Origin: Streptomyces sp. TLI_146
Lineage (GTDB): Bacteria > Actinomycetota > Actinomycetes > Streptomycetales > Streptomycetaceae
Direction of reading: 5' to 3'
Assembly: GCF_002846415.1 (NCBI RefSeq)
Contig: NZ_PJMX01000001.1
Location: 8,618,001 to 8,682,000 of the forward strand
DNA: 64,000 bases
Below are positions 51,374 through 60,456 of this stretch, piece by piece. The position numbers and the translations under genes were made by a program. The notes beneath the pieces were generated by a model that worked only from the letters and a program-made list of their open reading frames with translations, had not been told where the DNA came from and ran no database searches. The first letter of the stretch is position 1; the number at the start of each line of letters is the position of its first letter.

Positions 51374-52498
51374 CTACGGCTCCCTGCATGCCGCGGGGTT
51401 CGAGGGCCGGGCAGCGGGCGAGGGGACGACCATGCTGGTCGGCTGGCACAGGGCGAGCGCGATGTCGTCGGCCGGCGCGTGGCCCGTGTGCGCGGCCACC
51501 ATGGCGTACAGCGTGTCGAGCGCGTCGGAGGGGGAGAGCACGGCCAGCGCGTCACCGACCCGTTCGAGGAGCGGGAAGTCGGTGCCGTTCGCGTCGCGTG
51601 CCTCGCTCAGGCCGTCGGTGTAGAACAGGAGCCGGTCTCCACTCTGCAGATAGCAGCGATACGGCAGCGGCCTCGGATGCAGGCCCAACGGGGGCGTGGG
51701 CTCCAGTGGTTCCAACAACATGACCTGCTTGCCCGCCCGTAAGGGCGCGGGGTGCCCGCAGTTGACGAGGCGGACCTCGCCCGGGGCGAACTCGGCGAAG
51801 ACAGCGGTGACGAAGTCCTCCGGCCCCAGTTCCGGGGCGAGCCTGGCGTCCAGGGCCGTGGCCAGGTCGGCGAGGCCGGGAGTGAGGTAGGCCAGGTCAC
51901 GGAAAGCGCTGATGGTCGCCGCGGTGGTCCGCAGGGCGTCCAGGTCGTGGCCGCGTACGTCCCCGATGAGCAGGCGGACTCCGTATGGGGTGTGGACGAC
52001 GTCGTACAGATCCCCGCACACCGACGCCCCCTGCACGGCGCACCGGTGCCGGGCGCATACCTCGATGCCGCCGAACTCCACCGACATCGGCCGCAGGATC
52101 GCGTTCTGGGACGCTTGCGCCACATCGGTGGCTCGGGCCAGTGCGGCCGCGTCGGCTGTGTGCCGGGCGGCATCGCGGACGGCCAGCGTGCTGCCGACCA
52201 GCAGGACGAGGAACTCGATTCCCAGACCCGGAGTCACCTTGAGGCCGCTCGCGGCGCCCGCTCCGAGAGCGAGCGAGAGCGCCGAGGCCGCCACCGCAGC
52301 GGTGCGCCGTGCGTCCAGGCGGGCGCAGGCCAGCACCGGACCGATGACCAGTACGGCGACTCCGGGTCGCCAACTGCCGAGACCGCTGAGGACGGCGAGC
52401 AGGCCACTTACCGCCAGCGCGAGCACCAGTCGGCCCCGGCGGCGCCGACCGCACGTTCCCGTCTTCCGCCACCACCGCCCGACTGCCCTGACGACCAT
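51374..52498 (-). CDS. membrane PP2C/SpoIIE-type serine phosphatase
   Basis: A 374-residue protein. The N-terminal ~120 residues contain four to five hydrophobic helices (RGRLVLALAVSGLLAVLSGL, GVAVLVIGPVLACARL, AAVAASALSLALGAG, IEFLVLLVGSTLAV). The C-terminal ~240 residues are a PP2C_SIG domain with metal-binding Asp residues in SVCGDLYDVVHTPYGVRLLI and GDVRGHDLDAL, plus FYTDGLSEARDANGTDF and PADDIALALCQ. Such phosphatases dephosphorylate STAS anti-anti-sigma proteins. There is no PAS/GAF sensor; the membrane region may sense. ATG 52498 is preferred over 52636, whose extra N-terminus is low in complexity. The STAS protein of this window is 50 kb away and lacks the Ser, so it is an unlikely partner. 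Confidence 0.9.
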   Translation of the reverse strand: MVVRAVGRWWRKTGTCGRRRRGRLVLALAVSGLLAVLSGLGSWRPGVAVLVIGPVLACARLDARRTAAVAASALSLALGAGAASGLKVTPGLGIEFLVLLVGSTLAVRDAARHTADAAALARATDVAQASQNAILRPMSVEFGGIEVCARHRCAVQGASVCGDLYDVVHTPYGVRLLIGDVRGHDLDALRTTAATISAFRDLAYLTPGLADLATALDARLAPELGPEDFVTAVFAEFAPGEVRLVNCGHPAPLRAGKQVMLLEPLEPTPPLGLHPRPLPYRCYLQSGDRLLFYTDGLSEARDANGTDFPLLERVGDALAVLSPSDALDTLYAMVAAHTGHAPADDIALALCQPTSMVVPSPAARPSNPAACREP

Positions 52499-52793
52499 GT
52501 GCGGCCCCAGCCTCCCCCTGTGCCTCGTGAGTCCGCGGCAGAGGACGGCCACTCTGGTCCAACGCGCTGCCGGGCAGGTCTCGTCGACCGGAGCCGACCG
52601 AGAGGTGGCCGGGTGTGTTCGCCGTGGTGCGGTCATATGAGCGCCTTGCTCGCAGATGAGGGCCCCTTGTGACATGCGCGGTCCAGGGCCGGGGCCGGGG
52701 AGCGGACTCGGGAGGGAGGGCTGTGGCGCAGCGCGCCCGCGCCCCCGCTTCGCGAGGCCGTCTCCCACGGCGACCGAATTCGGGCAAGGAACG

Positions 52794-52827
52794 GCGGTGA
52801 TCCGGGACTGCCGCCCCGGATCACCGC
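52794..52827 (-). terminator. terminator hairpin behind the propeller gene
   Basis: GCGGTGATCCGGG (52794-52806) and CCCGGATCACCGC (52815-52827) form a perfect 13-bp stem with an 8-base loop, 20 bases past the stop of the minus-strand propeller gene. A classical GC-rich intrinsic terminator without T-run. Confidence 0.75.
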
Positions 52828-52846
52828 TGCCGTCCTCTGCGGCCGC

Positions 52847-54211
52847 CTATCCGTGGAGCTTCGCCAGGGCGAAGTCGAGCCCGGTGCTGCTCGATGTCGC
52901 GCCGCCGGCGATGACGATGTCGTCGCTACCGGTCAGTGCGATGCCGCGAGCAACATCGGCCCCGCCGGAGTAGTCGAGGGTGGCGATGCCGTCCCCGCTG
53001 AAGCCGGTGTCCAGGGTGCCGTCGGAGTTGTAGCGGATGACGAGGGCGTCCCCGTCGACGGGGTCGACGGGGAACACGACGGACTCGCCGGTCAGCCCGG
53101 CGATGACGATCTTGCCGTTGCTGTCCACGGCGACATCGCGCGCCTCGTCGGCTCGCAAGACGTTCACGTCCGTGGTGACCTTGCCGTCGCCGCTGAAGCC
53201 GGTGTCCAGGCTGCCGTCGGAGTTGTAGCGGACCACGCCGACCTTGATGGGGCCCGTGATGCCGAACGGCTCGGGAGCATCGACCGCGCCCGCGAGCACG
53301 TAGTCGCCGCCGGGCGCCTGGGTGAAGCCGAACGCGATGTCGGAGAGGCCGTTGAAGTCGGTGGTCACGATGCCGTCGCCGCTGAAGCCGGTGTCGAGGG
53401 TGCCGTCGGAGTTGTACCGGACCAGCAGGAAGTCGCTGTTGGCGCTGCCGGCCGCGATCAGCTTCCCGCTGGACAGCTCCTCCAGCGCGAAGAGGTGGTC
53501 GCCGGTGCCGAAGTCCGTGATGACGACGCCGTCGCCGCCGCCGAAGCCGGTGTCCAGGGTGCCGTCGGAGTTGTAGCGGGCGATGAAGGAGTCCGCCCCG
53601 GCCGCCCCGGCCGCGAGGATCTTCCCGCCGCTCGTCAGGCTCAGGCCACGGATGCCGTCGCCGAGCCCGCCGGTCAGGTCGGTGGTGACCTTGCCGTCGC
53701 CGCCGCCGAACGAGGTGTCGAGGCTGCCGTCCGCGTTGTACCTGGCCAGCGCCAGGTCGGCGATCTGCTCCCCTCTGGTGAACCCGCCCACCAGGATCTT
53801 CCCGTCGCCGGCCGCGATGACCGACCGGGCCACCGCCAGGGTGTCGCCGAAGCCGGTGGTGACCTTGCCGCCGGTGCCGAAGCCGGTGTCCAGCGCTCCG
53901 CTGGAGGTGTACTTGGCCACCCCGAAGGAGCTCGGGCCGACGCCGGGGGTGCCGAAGCCCTGTCGCCCGGCGACGAACAGGGAGCCGTTGGACGTACGCA
54001 GCAGGTCGTTGCCGATCTCGGGCTCCGACGGGGTGGCACCGAAGTCGGTGGTGACCTTGCCGCCGGTGCCGAAACCGGTGTCCAGGTCGCCGGGCGCGGC
54101 CGCCGCGCCGGGCGCGAGGGCCACCACCAGGCCCACGGCCAGTGCGGTCACGGCTGACACTTGGGCTCGCCACATCGGGCGGTGTTCGAAGAGCGGGAAA
54201 CGTCTGGTCAC
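52847..54211 (-). CDS. secreted delta-60-repeat beta-propeller protein
   Basis: A 454-residue exported protein. Residues 1-39 are a signal peptide (VSAVTALAVGLVVALAPGAA, cleavage after AAAA-type residues). The rest is seven ~55-residue repeats, each with a core like SLDTGFSGDGKVTTD followed by ...G.ILVAG..; this is the delta-60 repeat that folds as propeller blades, and seven copies suit a closed seven-bladed ring. Cores vary from LDTGFGTGGKVTTDFG to LDTGFSGDGIATLDYS. Function of such proteins is unknown (adhesion or surface binding likely). The GTG 54211 start has GGAG nine bases upstream, and a strong terminator follows the stop. Confidence 0.85.
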   Translation of the reverse strand: MTRRFPLFEHRPMWRAQVSAVTALAVGLVVALAPGAAAAPGDLDTGFGTGGKVTTDFGATPSEPEIGNDLLRTSNGSLFVAGRQGFGTPGVGPSSFGVAKYTSSGALDTGFGTGGKVTTGFGDTLAVARSVIAAGDGKILVGGFTRGEQIADLALARYNADGSLDTSFGGGDGKVTTDLTGGLGDGIRGLSLTSGGKILAAGAAGADSFIARYNSDGTLDTGFGGGDGVVITDFGTGDHLFALEELSSGKLIAAGSANSDFLLVRYNSDGTLDTGFSGDGIVTTDFNGLSDIAFGFTQAPGGDYVLAGAVDAPEPFGITGPIKVGVVRYNSDGSLDTGFSGDGKVTTDVNVLRADEARDVAVDSNGKIVIAGLTGESVVFPVDPVDGDALVIRYNSDGTLDTGFSGDGIATLDYSGGADVARGIALTGSDDIVIAGGATSSSTGLDFALAKLHG

Positions 54212-54562
54212 GAGTGGGACTCCTCACGCTTGCCGAGGCAATATGCCCCCGGTATGGCGGGCACCATTCCGCTCCCCTCGCCCACGTACAACCGGCGCGT
54301 CGGCGGCGCCTGGATGGACGTCAGGGCGCGCTGACCATTCGACGGCGTGTGTCGATGGCGGCGCTCCATGATGCGCGCCGTGCGCGCGACAGCCCCGCCG
54401 ATCGTGGACAGAGGCGAACTGGTCGCCATGGACCCCGAAGTGAACGGAGACGGCCAGGCGATGCCGTGTTTCTGTCCGCATGGCCGGTCCCCCGCCATAC
54501 GGGGGACCGTCGGAGCAGACTCAGCCGGGTTGATTCAGGGAGGAACCCCAGGGAGGAGGCCC
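54212..54562. promoter_or_regulatory. divergent promoter region between propeller and STAND regulator
   Basis: About 350 bases separate the divergent genes. The plus-strand reading frame is open through much of it, but no good start precedes GTG 54563. The only distinct structure is the 10-bp stem at 54485-54509. Confidence 0.5.
54485..54509 (+). promoter_or_regulatory. leader hairpin upstream of STAND regulator
   Basis: CGGTCCCCCG and CGGGGGACCG pair perfectly over 10 bp around the loop CCATA, about 55 bases before the regulator's start. Could be an attenuator in its leader mRNA or a protein-binding dyad. Confidence 0.5.
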
Positions 54563-56755
54563 GTGTCACACGGTGTGCCGGGAGAGGCGGAGTTGAGCGA
54601 GTGGTCGGGCAATCTGCCCTCGGATACTCGCAGTTTCATCGGACGGCAGGACGAACTCGTTCGGCTCGACGTCATGCTGCGTCCGGATGACGAGCCGACC
54701 GAGGGCGGCGGGGGACGGAGAGACGGCGACGGCGGGCGCCGTCTTGTGACTCTCCTGGGACCTGGTGGGATCGGCAAGACACGTCTCGCGGTGGAGGCAG
54801 CGCGCCGGATGAGGTCCGCCTACCCGGACGGTGTATGGCTGGTGGAGCTCTCCTGCCTGCACAACAGCGGTCTGACCGGACCCGGCACGCTGGGTCTTGC
54901 GACGATGGAGGCGCTGCGGGTAGCCGACCAGACGACGCGCCCGGCGGCGGAGGCGCTGGCCGCGTGGATCGCGGACAAGCGACTGCTGCTGATCCTGGAC
55001 TCGTGCGAACACCTGCTGGAGGACTGCGCGGCCTTCATCGACGAGTTGCGGCTCGCTCCGCACGTGCACATCCTGGCCACCAGTCGCCGACGGCTCGGGC
55101 TGCCGGGGGAGCGGTGTCTGGAGGTCGAGCCGCTGCCGGTGGACGCGTCGGGTATCGCGGCTCGGGAGGACGCGGTGACCCTGTTCGCGGAGCGGGCGAG
55201 GGCCGTGCGCCCCGGCTTCGTACTCGACGAGGCCACCCGGCCGGTCGCGGTCTCCGTCTGCCGGTATCTGGACGGTATCCCGCTGGCCGTCGAACTGGCC
55301 GCGGCCCGGCTGTCCACCCTGTCGCTCATCGAGCTGGACGACCACCTCGGGGCGCGGACGGACCACCGACTGGCCCTGCTGGCCTCGGACGACGGCGCCG
55401 AGGTTCCGGCGCGTCACCAGGCACTGCGCACCACCATCGGCTGGAGCCATGAGCTGTGCGCTCCGCTGGAGCGGCTGCTGTGGGCCCGACTCGCGGTGTT
55501 CACCGGCGGATTCGACGCCGAGGCCGCCCAGGAAGTGTGTGCCGGGGGACCGCTGGCGGCCGGACAGGTGCCCGTCCTGCTCGACGAGCTCGCCGCCCAG
55601 TCCATCGTGCAGCGCGACCAGCGCACCGGCGCCGCCCGCTTCCGGATGCTAGACACGGTGCGCGAGTACGGCGCGGACTGGCTGAGGGAGTTGGGCGAGG
55701 AGGAGGCCGTACGGCTGCGTCACCGCGAGTACTACCGACGCCTGGCCCGCGACGGCTGCGCCGAGTGGAACACCGGCCGGCAGGTGCACTGGAGTGCACG
55801 TGTGCTGACCGACCATGCCAACCTGCGCGCCGCGGTGGAATGGTCGCTCGACGGGGCCGACCGACGCGCCGCCCTGGAGATCGTGGGTACCGTGGGCTTC
55901 CTGTGGCGCCACTGCGGCCATGTGCGCGACGCGAACCGGTTTCTCGACCGGGCGCTCGTGGCCGATCCGGCTCCGGGGCCCGATCTCCTGCGGGCCGTCT
56001 GGACGCGGGGCGCCGGAGCGATCATGCAGGGCGATGTGGACACCGCGGCCGAGTGGGGCCGGCTGTTCACCGACGCGGCCCGCCGGCAGGACGACCCGGT
56101 CGTCCTCTCCGTCTCCGTGTATCTCACGGGCGCCCACCTCGCCATGCGCGGCCGGTCGGCCGAGGCGGTCGGCCCGATGTCCGCCGCCGCCCGCCACCCC
56201 GTCCGGGACGACTGGCTCGGTTCGGCCCAGCTTCAGTCGATCGGCGCCCTGGCGTACGCGCACTTGATGAGCGGCGAGCACGAAGCGGCCCGCGCGCTGG
56301 CTGAAGAGGTCCGCGCCGAATGTGCCCGGCGCGGCGAGCACTGGACGCGCTCGGCCGTCGACGTGGTCGTGGCGATGCTGGACCTTGCCCACGGCGACAT
56401 CGCCTCGGGGGTCCGCAACGCCGCCCGGGCCGTTGCCGCGCACCGGCTGCTGCGCAGCTCCGGCAGCCTCGCGGCCTTGGCCCTCGACAACCTGGCATCC
56501 GCCACCGTCGCCGCGGGCCAGGCTCACCGGGCGGCCGAACTCCTCGGCATCGCCCAGCGCCTGTGGGACCGCACCGGCGGCCGTGCCCAACTGAACTCCC
56601 CGGAGTTGATCGCCGCCCGCCAGGCCTGCGAACGCGCCCTCCGCGACAAGATCGGCGACCCGGCCTACGAGCAGGGCTACGAGGCGGGTCGCGCCATGTC
56701 GTACGAACAGGGAATGAGCCACGCGACAGACACCACCCCCCACGCAGCCGACTGA
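54563..56755 (+). CDS. STAND ATPase regulator-like protein lacking a DNA-binding domain
   Basis: A 730-residue protein resembling the ATPase half of AfsR/LuxR-type regulators. Residues ~20-35 hold SDTRSFIGRQDELVRLD, the family's usual first motif; Walker A is GPGGIGKT at 66-73; Walker B is LLLILDSCEHLLEDC near residue 155; LATSRRRLGLPGE and YLDGIPLAVELAAARLSTLS follow, then TPR-like helices to the end (ASGVRNAARAVAAHRLLRSS, LDNLASATVAAGQAHRAAEL). Relatives carry a LuxR helix-turn-helix at the C-terminus or a winged helix at the N-terminus; neither is present. GTG 54563 has GGAGG six bases upstream. It may act as a signalling partner or sponge, or it lost its DNA-binding domain. Confidence 0.85.
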   Translation: MSHGVPGEAELSEWSGNLPSDTRSFIGRQDELVRLDVMLRPDDEPTEGGGGRRDGDGGRRLVTLLGPGGIGKTRLAVEAARRMRSAYPDGVWLVELSCLHNSGLTGPGTLGLATMEALRVADQTTRPAAEALAAWIADKRLLLILDSCEHLLEDCAAFIDELRLAPHVHILATSRRRLGLPGERCLEVEPLPVDASGIAAREDAVTLFAERARAVRPGFVLDEATRPVAVSVCRYLDGIPLAVELAAARLSTLSLIELDDHLGARTDHRLALLASDDGAEVPARHQALRTTIGWSHELCAPLERLLWARLAVFTGGFDAEAAQEVCAGGPLAAGQVPVLLDELAAQSIVQRDQRTGAARFRMLDTVREYGADWLRELGEEEAVRLRHREYYRRLARDGCAEWNTGRQVHWSARVLTDHANLRAAVEWSLDGADRRAALEIVGTVGFLWRHCGHVRDANRFLDRALVADPAPGPDLLRAVWTRGAGAIMQGDVDTAAEWGRLFTDAARRQDDPVVLSVSVYLTGAHLAMRGRSAEAVGPMSAAARHPVRDDWLGSAQLQSIGALAYAHLMSGEHEAARALAEEVRAECARRGEHWTRSAVDVVVAMLDLAHGDIASGVRNAARAVAAHRLLRSSGSLAALALDNLASATVAAGQAHRAAELLGIAQRLWDRTGGRAQLNSPELIAARQACERALRDKIGDPAYEQGYEAGRAMSYEQGMSHATDTTPHAAD

Positions 56756-56756
56756 A

Positions 56757-56785
56757 CCGCCCCGCCCCGCCCCGCCCCGCTCCGC
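56757..56785. repeat. CCCCG pentamer tandem repeat
   Basis: Four to five consecutive (CCCCG) units follow the stop of the STAND gene. Simple-sequence slippage tract. Confidence 0.7.
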
Positions 56786-56798
56786 CCACGCACGCAAA

Positions 56799-56825
56799 CG
56801 GCCCCGGACGAGAGATCCGAGGCCG
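56799..56825 (+). terminator. terminator hairpin behind the STAND gene
   Basis: CGGCCCCGGA (56799-56808) and TCCGAGGCCG (56816-56825) form a 10-bp stem with one C-A mismatch and a 7-base loop, about 45 bases past the stop at 56755. Confidence 0.6.
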
Positions 56826-56964
56826 CGCCCGCGCTGCGGGCCTATCCGGGCTTGAGGCGGCTTTGTCAGGACTGGCGGGGGCGTGGACGTCCTCGGGCTG
56901 GTCATCGCGGTCGTCATCCTCTCGGCGAACACGCACGACAACGCCGCGGGCATCATCCTGCCTG

Positions 56965-57225
56965 GACCAGGTTGCGAGGGTGGCGACGGGCTGGTTCTGG
57001 TTCAGCGGCATCCACTGCAGCCCGTCGCTGCTGACCGCGAGGTGCAGGCCGTAGTGCGTACCGAGGCTTCACCGCGATTCGGTGAAGTAGCCCATGACGA
57101 ACGGGGATTGCGACGCGGCCCTCGCCGACTGGCTCGTGACGGTCAGAGCGCCGGTCAGGGACAGGGGCACGGCCGCGGCCATGCCGAGGAACAACCGGCG
57201 CGACGGAAGGGGGGTTGCGCTCATC
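56965..57225 (-). pseudogene. GH43-like secreted arabinosidase, 5' remnant with in-frame stop
   Basis: The minus strand starts ATGAGCGCAACCCC at 57225 and encodes a Tat-like signal (PSRRLFLGMAAAVPLSLTGA), then ASQSPFVMGYFTESR and a TGA. Reading straight through the TGA gives SLGTHYGLHLAVSSDGLQWM and PLNQNQPVATLATW, the typical opening of secreted GH43-type proteins (MGYFTE...YGLHLAxSxDGLxW). After about 85 residues the homology ends abruptly. Thus one nonsense codon plus loss of the 3' ~80 % of the gene. It is the downstream end of the arabinan cluster. Confidence 0.7.
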
Positions 57226-57308
57226 TGATCCTCCAAGGCGTGGGGAGATCCCGGCGAGAGGCCGCATCGGGAGATCGCTCGTCAGGGGCGGGACGTCAGG
57301 TCAGCTCG

Positions 57309-58871
57309 TCAGCTCAGAGGGGCCGCGGTGAGCCAGCTGGTGTCCTGGGCCCACGAGGTCGTGGAGTCCGAGGCGTTGGAGCCGCCGTTGGAGGCGATGT
57401 AGGCCGCGTACCGGTAGTGGCGGATGTACTTCGTCGGGAAGTTGACGGACTTGAAGGAGTTACCGGTCCCGCTGTTGCCCGCGGTGGCGCAGAAGGTCGC
57501 GTCCTGTGCGAACGAGGCCCCGCCGGTGTCGGCGCCCACGGAGAGCTGGTAGTTGCGGTGGTTCAGGAACTGGCCGGGTTTGCCGGCGGTTTCGAAGGTC
57601 AGACAGGAGCTGTTGGCCAGGCCGGCTCGCACGATCCAGGTGGCGTTCGCCTTGTCCGCGGCCGGGCTCGAGGAGTTGACGACGGAGATGCCGGCCGTGC
57701 TGTCGACGGCATTGCGCCGCAGGTAGTGCGAGGTGCAGCAGGGCGAGGTGGTGGCCTTCAGGGAGACCCGCGAGCCAGGGGTGAGGGTTCCGTTGCCGGT
57801 CGTGACGTTGCTGTACCCGACGGCGGTGATGTTCGCCTGTACGGCGTTCTCAGTGGCGTCCGAGGGATAGCCCGAGGTCATGACGCCTTCGTAGAAGGTG
57901 CCTTGGCCTGAGACGCTGTTGTCGCCGCCGATGCCGAGGATGATCGCGCCCTGCTTCTTCATCGGGTTGTAGCCGGGGGCATGGGGGCGTACGCCGCTGT
58001 AGTACGTGGACAGACCGCCTGCCTGGGCGTTGCCCCCACGGATGGCCCACTGGTTCGGACCGCCCTTGAGTGTGGCGGTCAGGAACCGGTGGCTGACGGA
58101 GGGGATGTCGTTGTAGCGGGTGTTTACGCCGGAGAACAGGCCGTTCTCCATGTCCGCCATGACCCAGGGGCCGCTGCCGCTGCCGTATCCCCACCCCGTG
58201 CTGTTGCCGAAGTAGAGGGCCTCCATGGTGCCGTTGCCGTCGTCGTTGCCGGTGGTCTCCGCGTTGCCGTAGTCGAAGCAGCAGCCGCCGTTGAAGTGCG
58301 TACCGTCGAAGATCGCGTACATGCCCTCGGGCTGGTCGCCGGTGGCGATGCCGTTGGTGTGGTTGTTCCGGTAGCCGGTGCCCGGGGCCACGTAGACGCC
58401 GTACGCCTTGTGCCCGGCGACGGTGACCGGCGCTTCGAAGGCGTTGGCCAGGTTGTCGTTCCCGCCCTCGGCCGGGCCGGGCCAGTGGCCCTTGAGCGCC
58501 CGGGTGAGTGTGTTGCCCTTGCCGGACTGGTCGTAGATGACGCTGATGACGCAGCTGGTGCCCGCGCAGAAGGAGTCCTGTGCGGCGGCGTCGGCGTATC
58601 CGCCGGTGCTCAGCAGTCCGATGTCCTTGGTCGCTTTGTCGGAGGCCCGACTGACCTGGTACAGCGGGCCGTTGTACGTCCCATACAGGGCGCGGGTGGT
58701 GCTGTGTGCGGCGACGCAGGGCGTGTTGCCCGCGGCGTAGATGTCGCACGGCCCCTGGGTGGCGGCCTGCGAGGTGGTGGCCGTCGCGGTGAGCAGGCCG
58801 CCGGTGAGCGCGGCGGCGGCCGCCGCGAAGAGCGCGCGGGTAACGCGTCGGATCAGTGGTGGTGTGGTCAT
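57309..58871 (-). CDS. secreted GH54 alpha-L-arabinofuranosidase with CBM42 (AbfB)
   Basis: A 520-residue exported enzyme. Residues 1-37 are a signal peptide (RALFAAAAAALTGGLLTATA). Residues 38-345 are a GH54 catalytic domain: GPCDIYAAGNTPCVAAHSTT, RALYGTYNGPLYQVSRASD, Glu217 in GTMEALYFGNSTGWGYG (candidate nucleophile) and Asp317 in LGIGGDNSVSGQGTFYEG (candidate acid/base). The last ~150 residues are a CBM42 arabinofuranose-binding domain (HYLRRNAVDS, CLTFETAGKPGQFLNHRNYQ, KYIRHYRYAAYIAS). Releases terminal arabinofuranose from arabinan or arabinoxylan outside the cell. GAAGGAA precedes the ATG. Same strand and theme as the next two genes. Confidence 0.92.
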   Translation of the reverse strand: MTTPPLIRRVTRALFAAAAAALTGGLLTATATTSQAATQGPCDIYAAGNTPCVAAHSTTRALYGTYNGPLYQVSRASDKATKDIGLLSTGGYADAAAQDSFCAGTSCVISVIYDQSGKGNTLTRALKGHWPGPAEGGNDNLANAFEAPVTVAGHKAYGVYVAPGTGYRNNHTNGIATGDQPEGMYAIFDGTHFNGGCCFDYGNAETTGNDDGNGTMEALYFGNSTGWGYGSGSGPWVMADMENGLFSGVNTRYNDIPSVSHRFLTATLKGGPNQWAIRGGNAQAGGLSTYYSGVRPHAPGYNPMKKQGAIILGIGGDNSVSGQGTFYEGVMTSGYPSDATENAVQANITAVGYSNVTTGNGTLTPGSRVSLKATTSPCCTSHYLRRNAVDSTAGISVVNSSSPAADKANATWIVRAGLANSSCLTFETAGKPGQFLNHRNYQLSVGADTGGASFAQDATFCATAGNSGTGNSFKSVNFPTKYIRHYRYAAYIASNGGSNASDSTTSWAQDTSWLTAAPLS

Positions 58872-58963
58872 GAGATTCCTTCATCAGTGGTGGGGGGTGA
58901 ACCGGACACTCAGGTCACGGGCTTCAGGTGGAGCTCGGATGCGCATCGGCTTCCGGCCTCGCG

Positions 58964-60394
58964 TCAGCTCGTCACACGGAAGGTGGCGTCGCTGCGGCCC
59001 GTCGCGGTGGTGATCGGTTCGAGGCGCAGTTGGTAGGCGTAGTGCCGGAGGTATCGGTCAGGGTGGTTGTACGACTGGAACGACGCCCAGCTCGCGTCGG
59101 CGAGGCCTGCGACCTTCCGAAACGTGGCGTCCGCGGCGAACGGGGCAGAACCGTCGTTGCGTACGAGCTGGAAGTCGTCGTTGGCGTGCCGCAGGAAGCA
59201 CCCGGGGCGGTTCACCGACTCGAAGGAGACGGTGCCGGTGCCCGCCAGGCCGATCCTGAGCCGGAATCGGGCGTCGTCCGCGGGGCTGACGTCCGGGTCG
59301 ATGCGCACGTCCAGGTCGGTGGTGTGCCGCACGTACCGGTCCTGGTAGTTGTACGACTGCAGCCGCTGGGCCGGGGCGCTGGACCAGCGTGCGAGCACGC
59401 GGCTCTCCTCAGCGGCCGTCAGAGTCAGGATGGCGCCGTGGCGCTTCGGGGTGGCGCCCATGTCGTAGCCGGACGACGGCTGAAGCCGGTAGCTGCCGAC
59501 GTCGAAGGGGTTCTTCGTCAGGATCGGCCGGTACTCGCGTACGCCTTGGGGGCTGTTGTAGTCGATGTAGAGGGCCCACTCCTCGCGGCCCCTGAACTTC
59601 ATCCAGACCGGGCCCTCGACCACATTGCCGCTGAGGCCGATGCTGGAGAGGTTGCCGAGGTCGGTCCACGTGCCCAGGATCGAGTTGCTGCCCTCGACCG
59701 TGTTCCTGCCGTCGCCGGAGACCCGTACGTAGCGATAGGTGCCGATACCGGCGGGCACCTCGGCCATCTGAGTGTCGACGACCGGCGTGGTACCGGGCGG
59801 GTCGATCCAGATCTGCGGGGTGGTGAGGGTGCGGAAGTCCTTGGTGCGGGCGTAGTAGATCCGGTACTTGAACACGCCGTTCACGGTGGCGTTCGTCGCC
59901 CAGTACACGACGTAGTTGTTGGTCTCGGGGTTCCAGATCGCCTCCGGCGCCCAGGCGTTCCTTCCCCCGGGGATCAGTCCGGCAGCGCTGAGCAGCCACG
60001 GTTTCGACCAGGTCACGAGGTCGGTCGACTCCCACACCACGAAGTTGGGGCTGCCGTTCTCGTACGTCGAGCCGCAGCGGATACACAGGTCGGTCGCGAT
60101 GATCCGGTACTTGCTTCCGTCGGGAGAGCGCACCAGTGCGGGGTCACGCACCCCCTTCGTGCCGATCAAGGAGTTCAGGATCGGCGCCCCGCCGTTGAGG
60201 TCGTTCCAGTGCATCCCGTCCGCGCTGTGCGCGAGGTACAGCATCTGACCGGTCGCGGAGTCGCCGGTGAAGTGCACCATCAGGTAGCCCGGATCCGCGG
60301 CGGCAGCGCGCTCGGGCGTCACGAGGGTGTGGGACGTGAAGAGCAGGCCGACGGCGATGACGACCGCCGCCATCCGGGAGAGAAGTCTGGACAT
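58964..60394 (-). CDS. secreted GH43-type arabinanase/arabinosidase with CBM42
   Basis: A 476-residue exported protein. Signal peptide in residues 1-33 (MAAVVIAVGLLFTSHTLVTP). The middle ~300 residues are a five-bladed-propeller GH43-like domain: YLMVHFTGDSATGQMLYLAH, VRDPALVRSPDGSKYRIIAT (catalytic-base Asp of the RDP motif), AWAPEAIWNPETNNYVVYWA and EGPVWMKFRGREEWALYIDY (the EGP Glu is the usual acid). The last ~140 residues are a CBM42 (QDRYVRHTTDLDVRIDPDVS, CFLRHANDDFQLVRND, PDRYLRHYAYQLRLEP). AAAGGAG six bases before ATG 60394. Acts with the flanking GH54 and GH127 enzymes. Confidence 0.9.
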   Translation of the reverse strand: MSRLLSRMAAVVIAVGLLFTSHTLVTPERAAAADPGYLMVHFTGDSATGQMLYLAHSADGMHWNDLNGGAPILNSLIGTKGVRDPALVRSPDGSKYRIIATDLCIRCGSTYENGSPNFVVWESTDLVTWSKPWLLSAAGLIPGGRNAWAPEAIWNPETNNYVVYWATNATVNGVFKYRIYYARTKDFRTLTTPQIWIDPPGTTPVVDTQMAEVPAGIGTYRYVRVSGDGRNTVEGSNSILGTWTDLGNLSSIGLSGNVVEGPVWMKFRGREEWALYIDYNSPQGVREYRPILTKNPFDVGSYRLQPSSGYDMGATPKRHGAILTLTAAEESRVLARWSSAPAQRLQSYNYQDRYVRHTTDLDVRIDPDVSPADDARFRLRIGLAGTGTVSFESVNRPGCFLRHANDDFQLVRNDGSAPFAADATFRKVAGLADASWASFQSYNHPDRYLRHYAYQLRLEPITTATGRSDATFRVTS

Positions 60395-60456
60395 GCGCAA
60401 CTCCTTTGTTCTGCATGGGGGTGGCATGCGGGTGCGCGGGAGGAGCTGTGCGGTCC

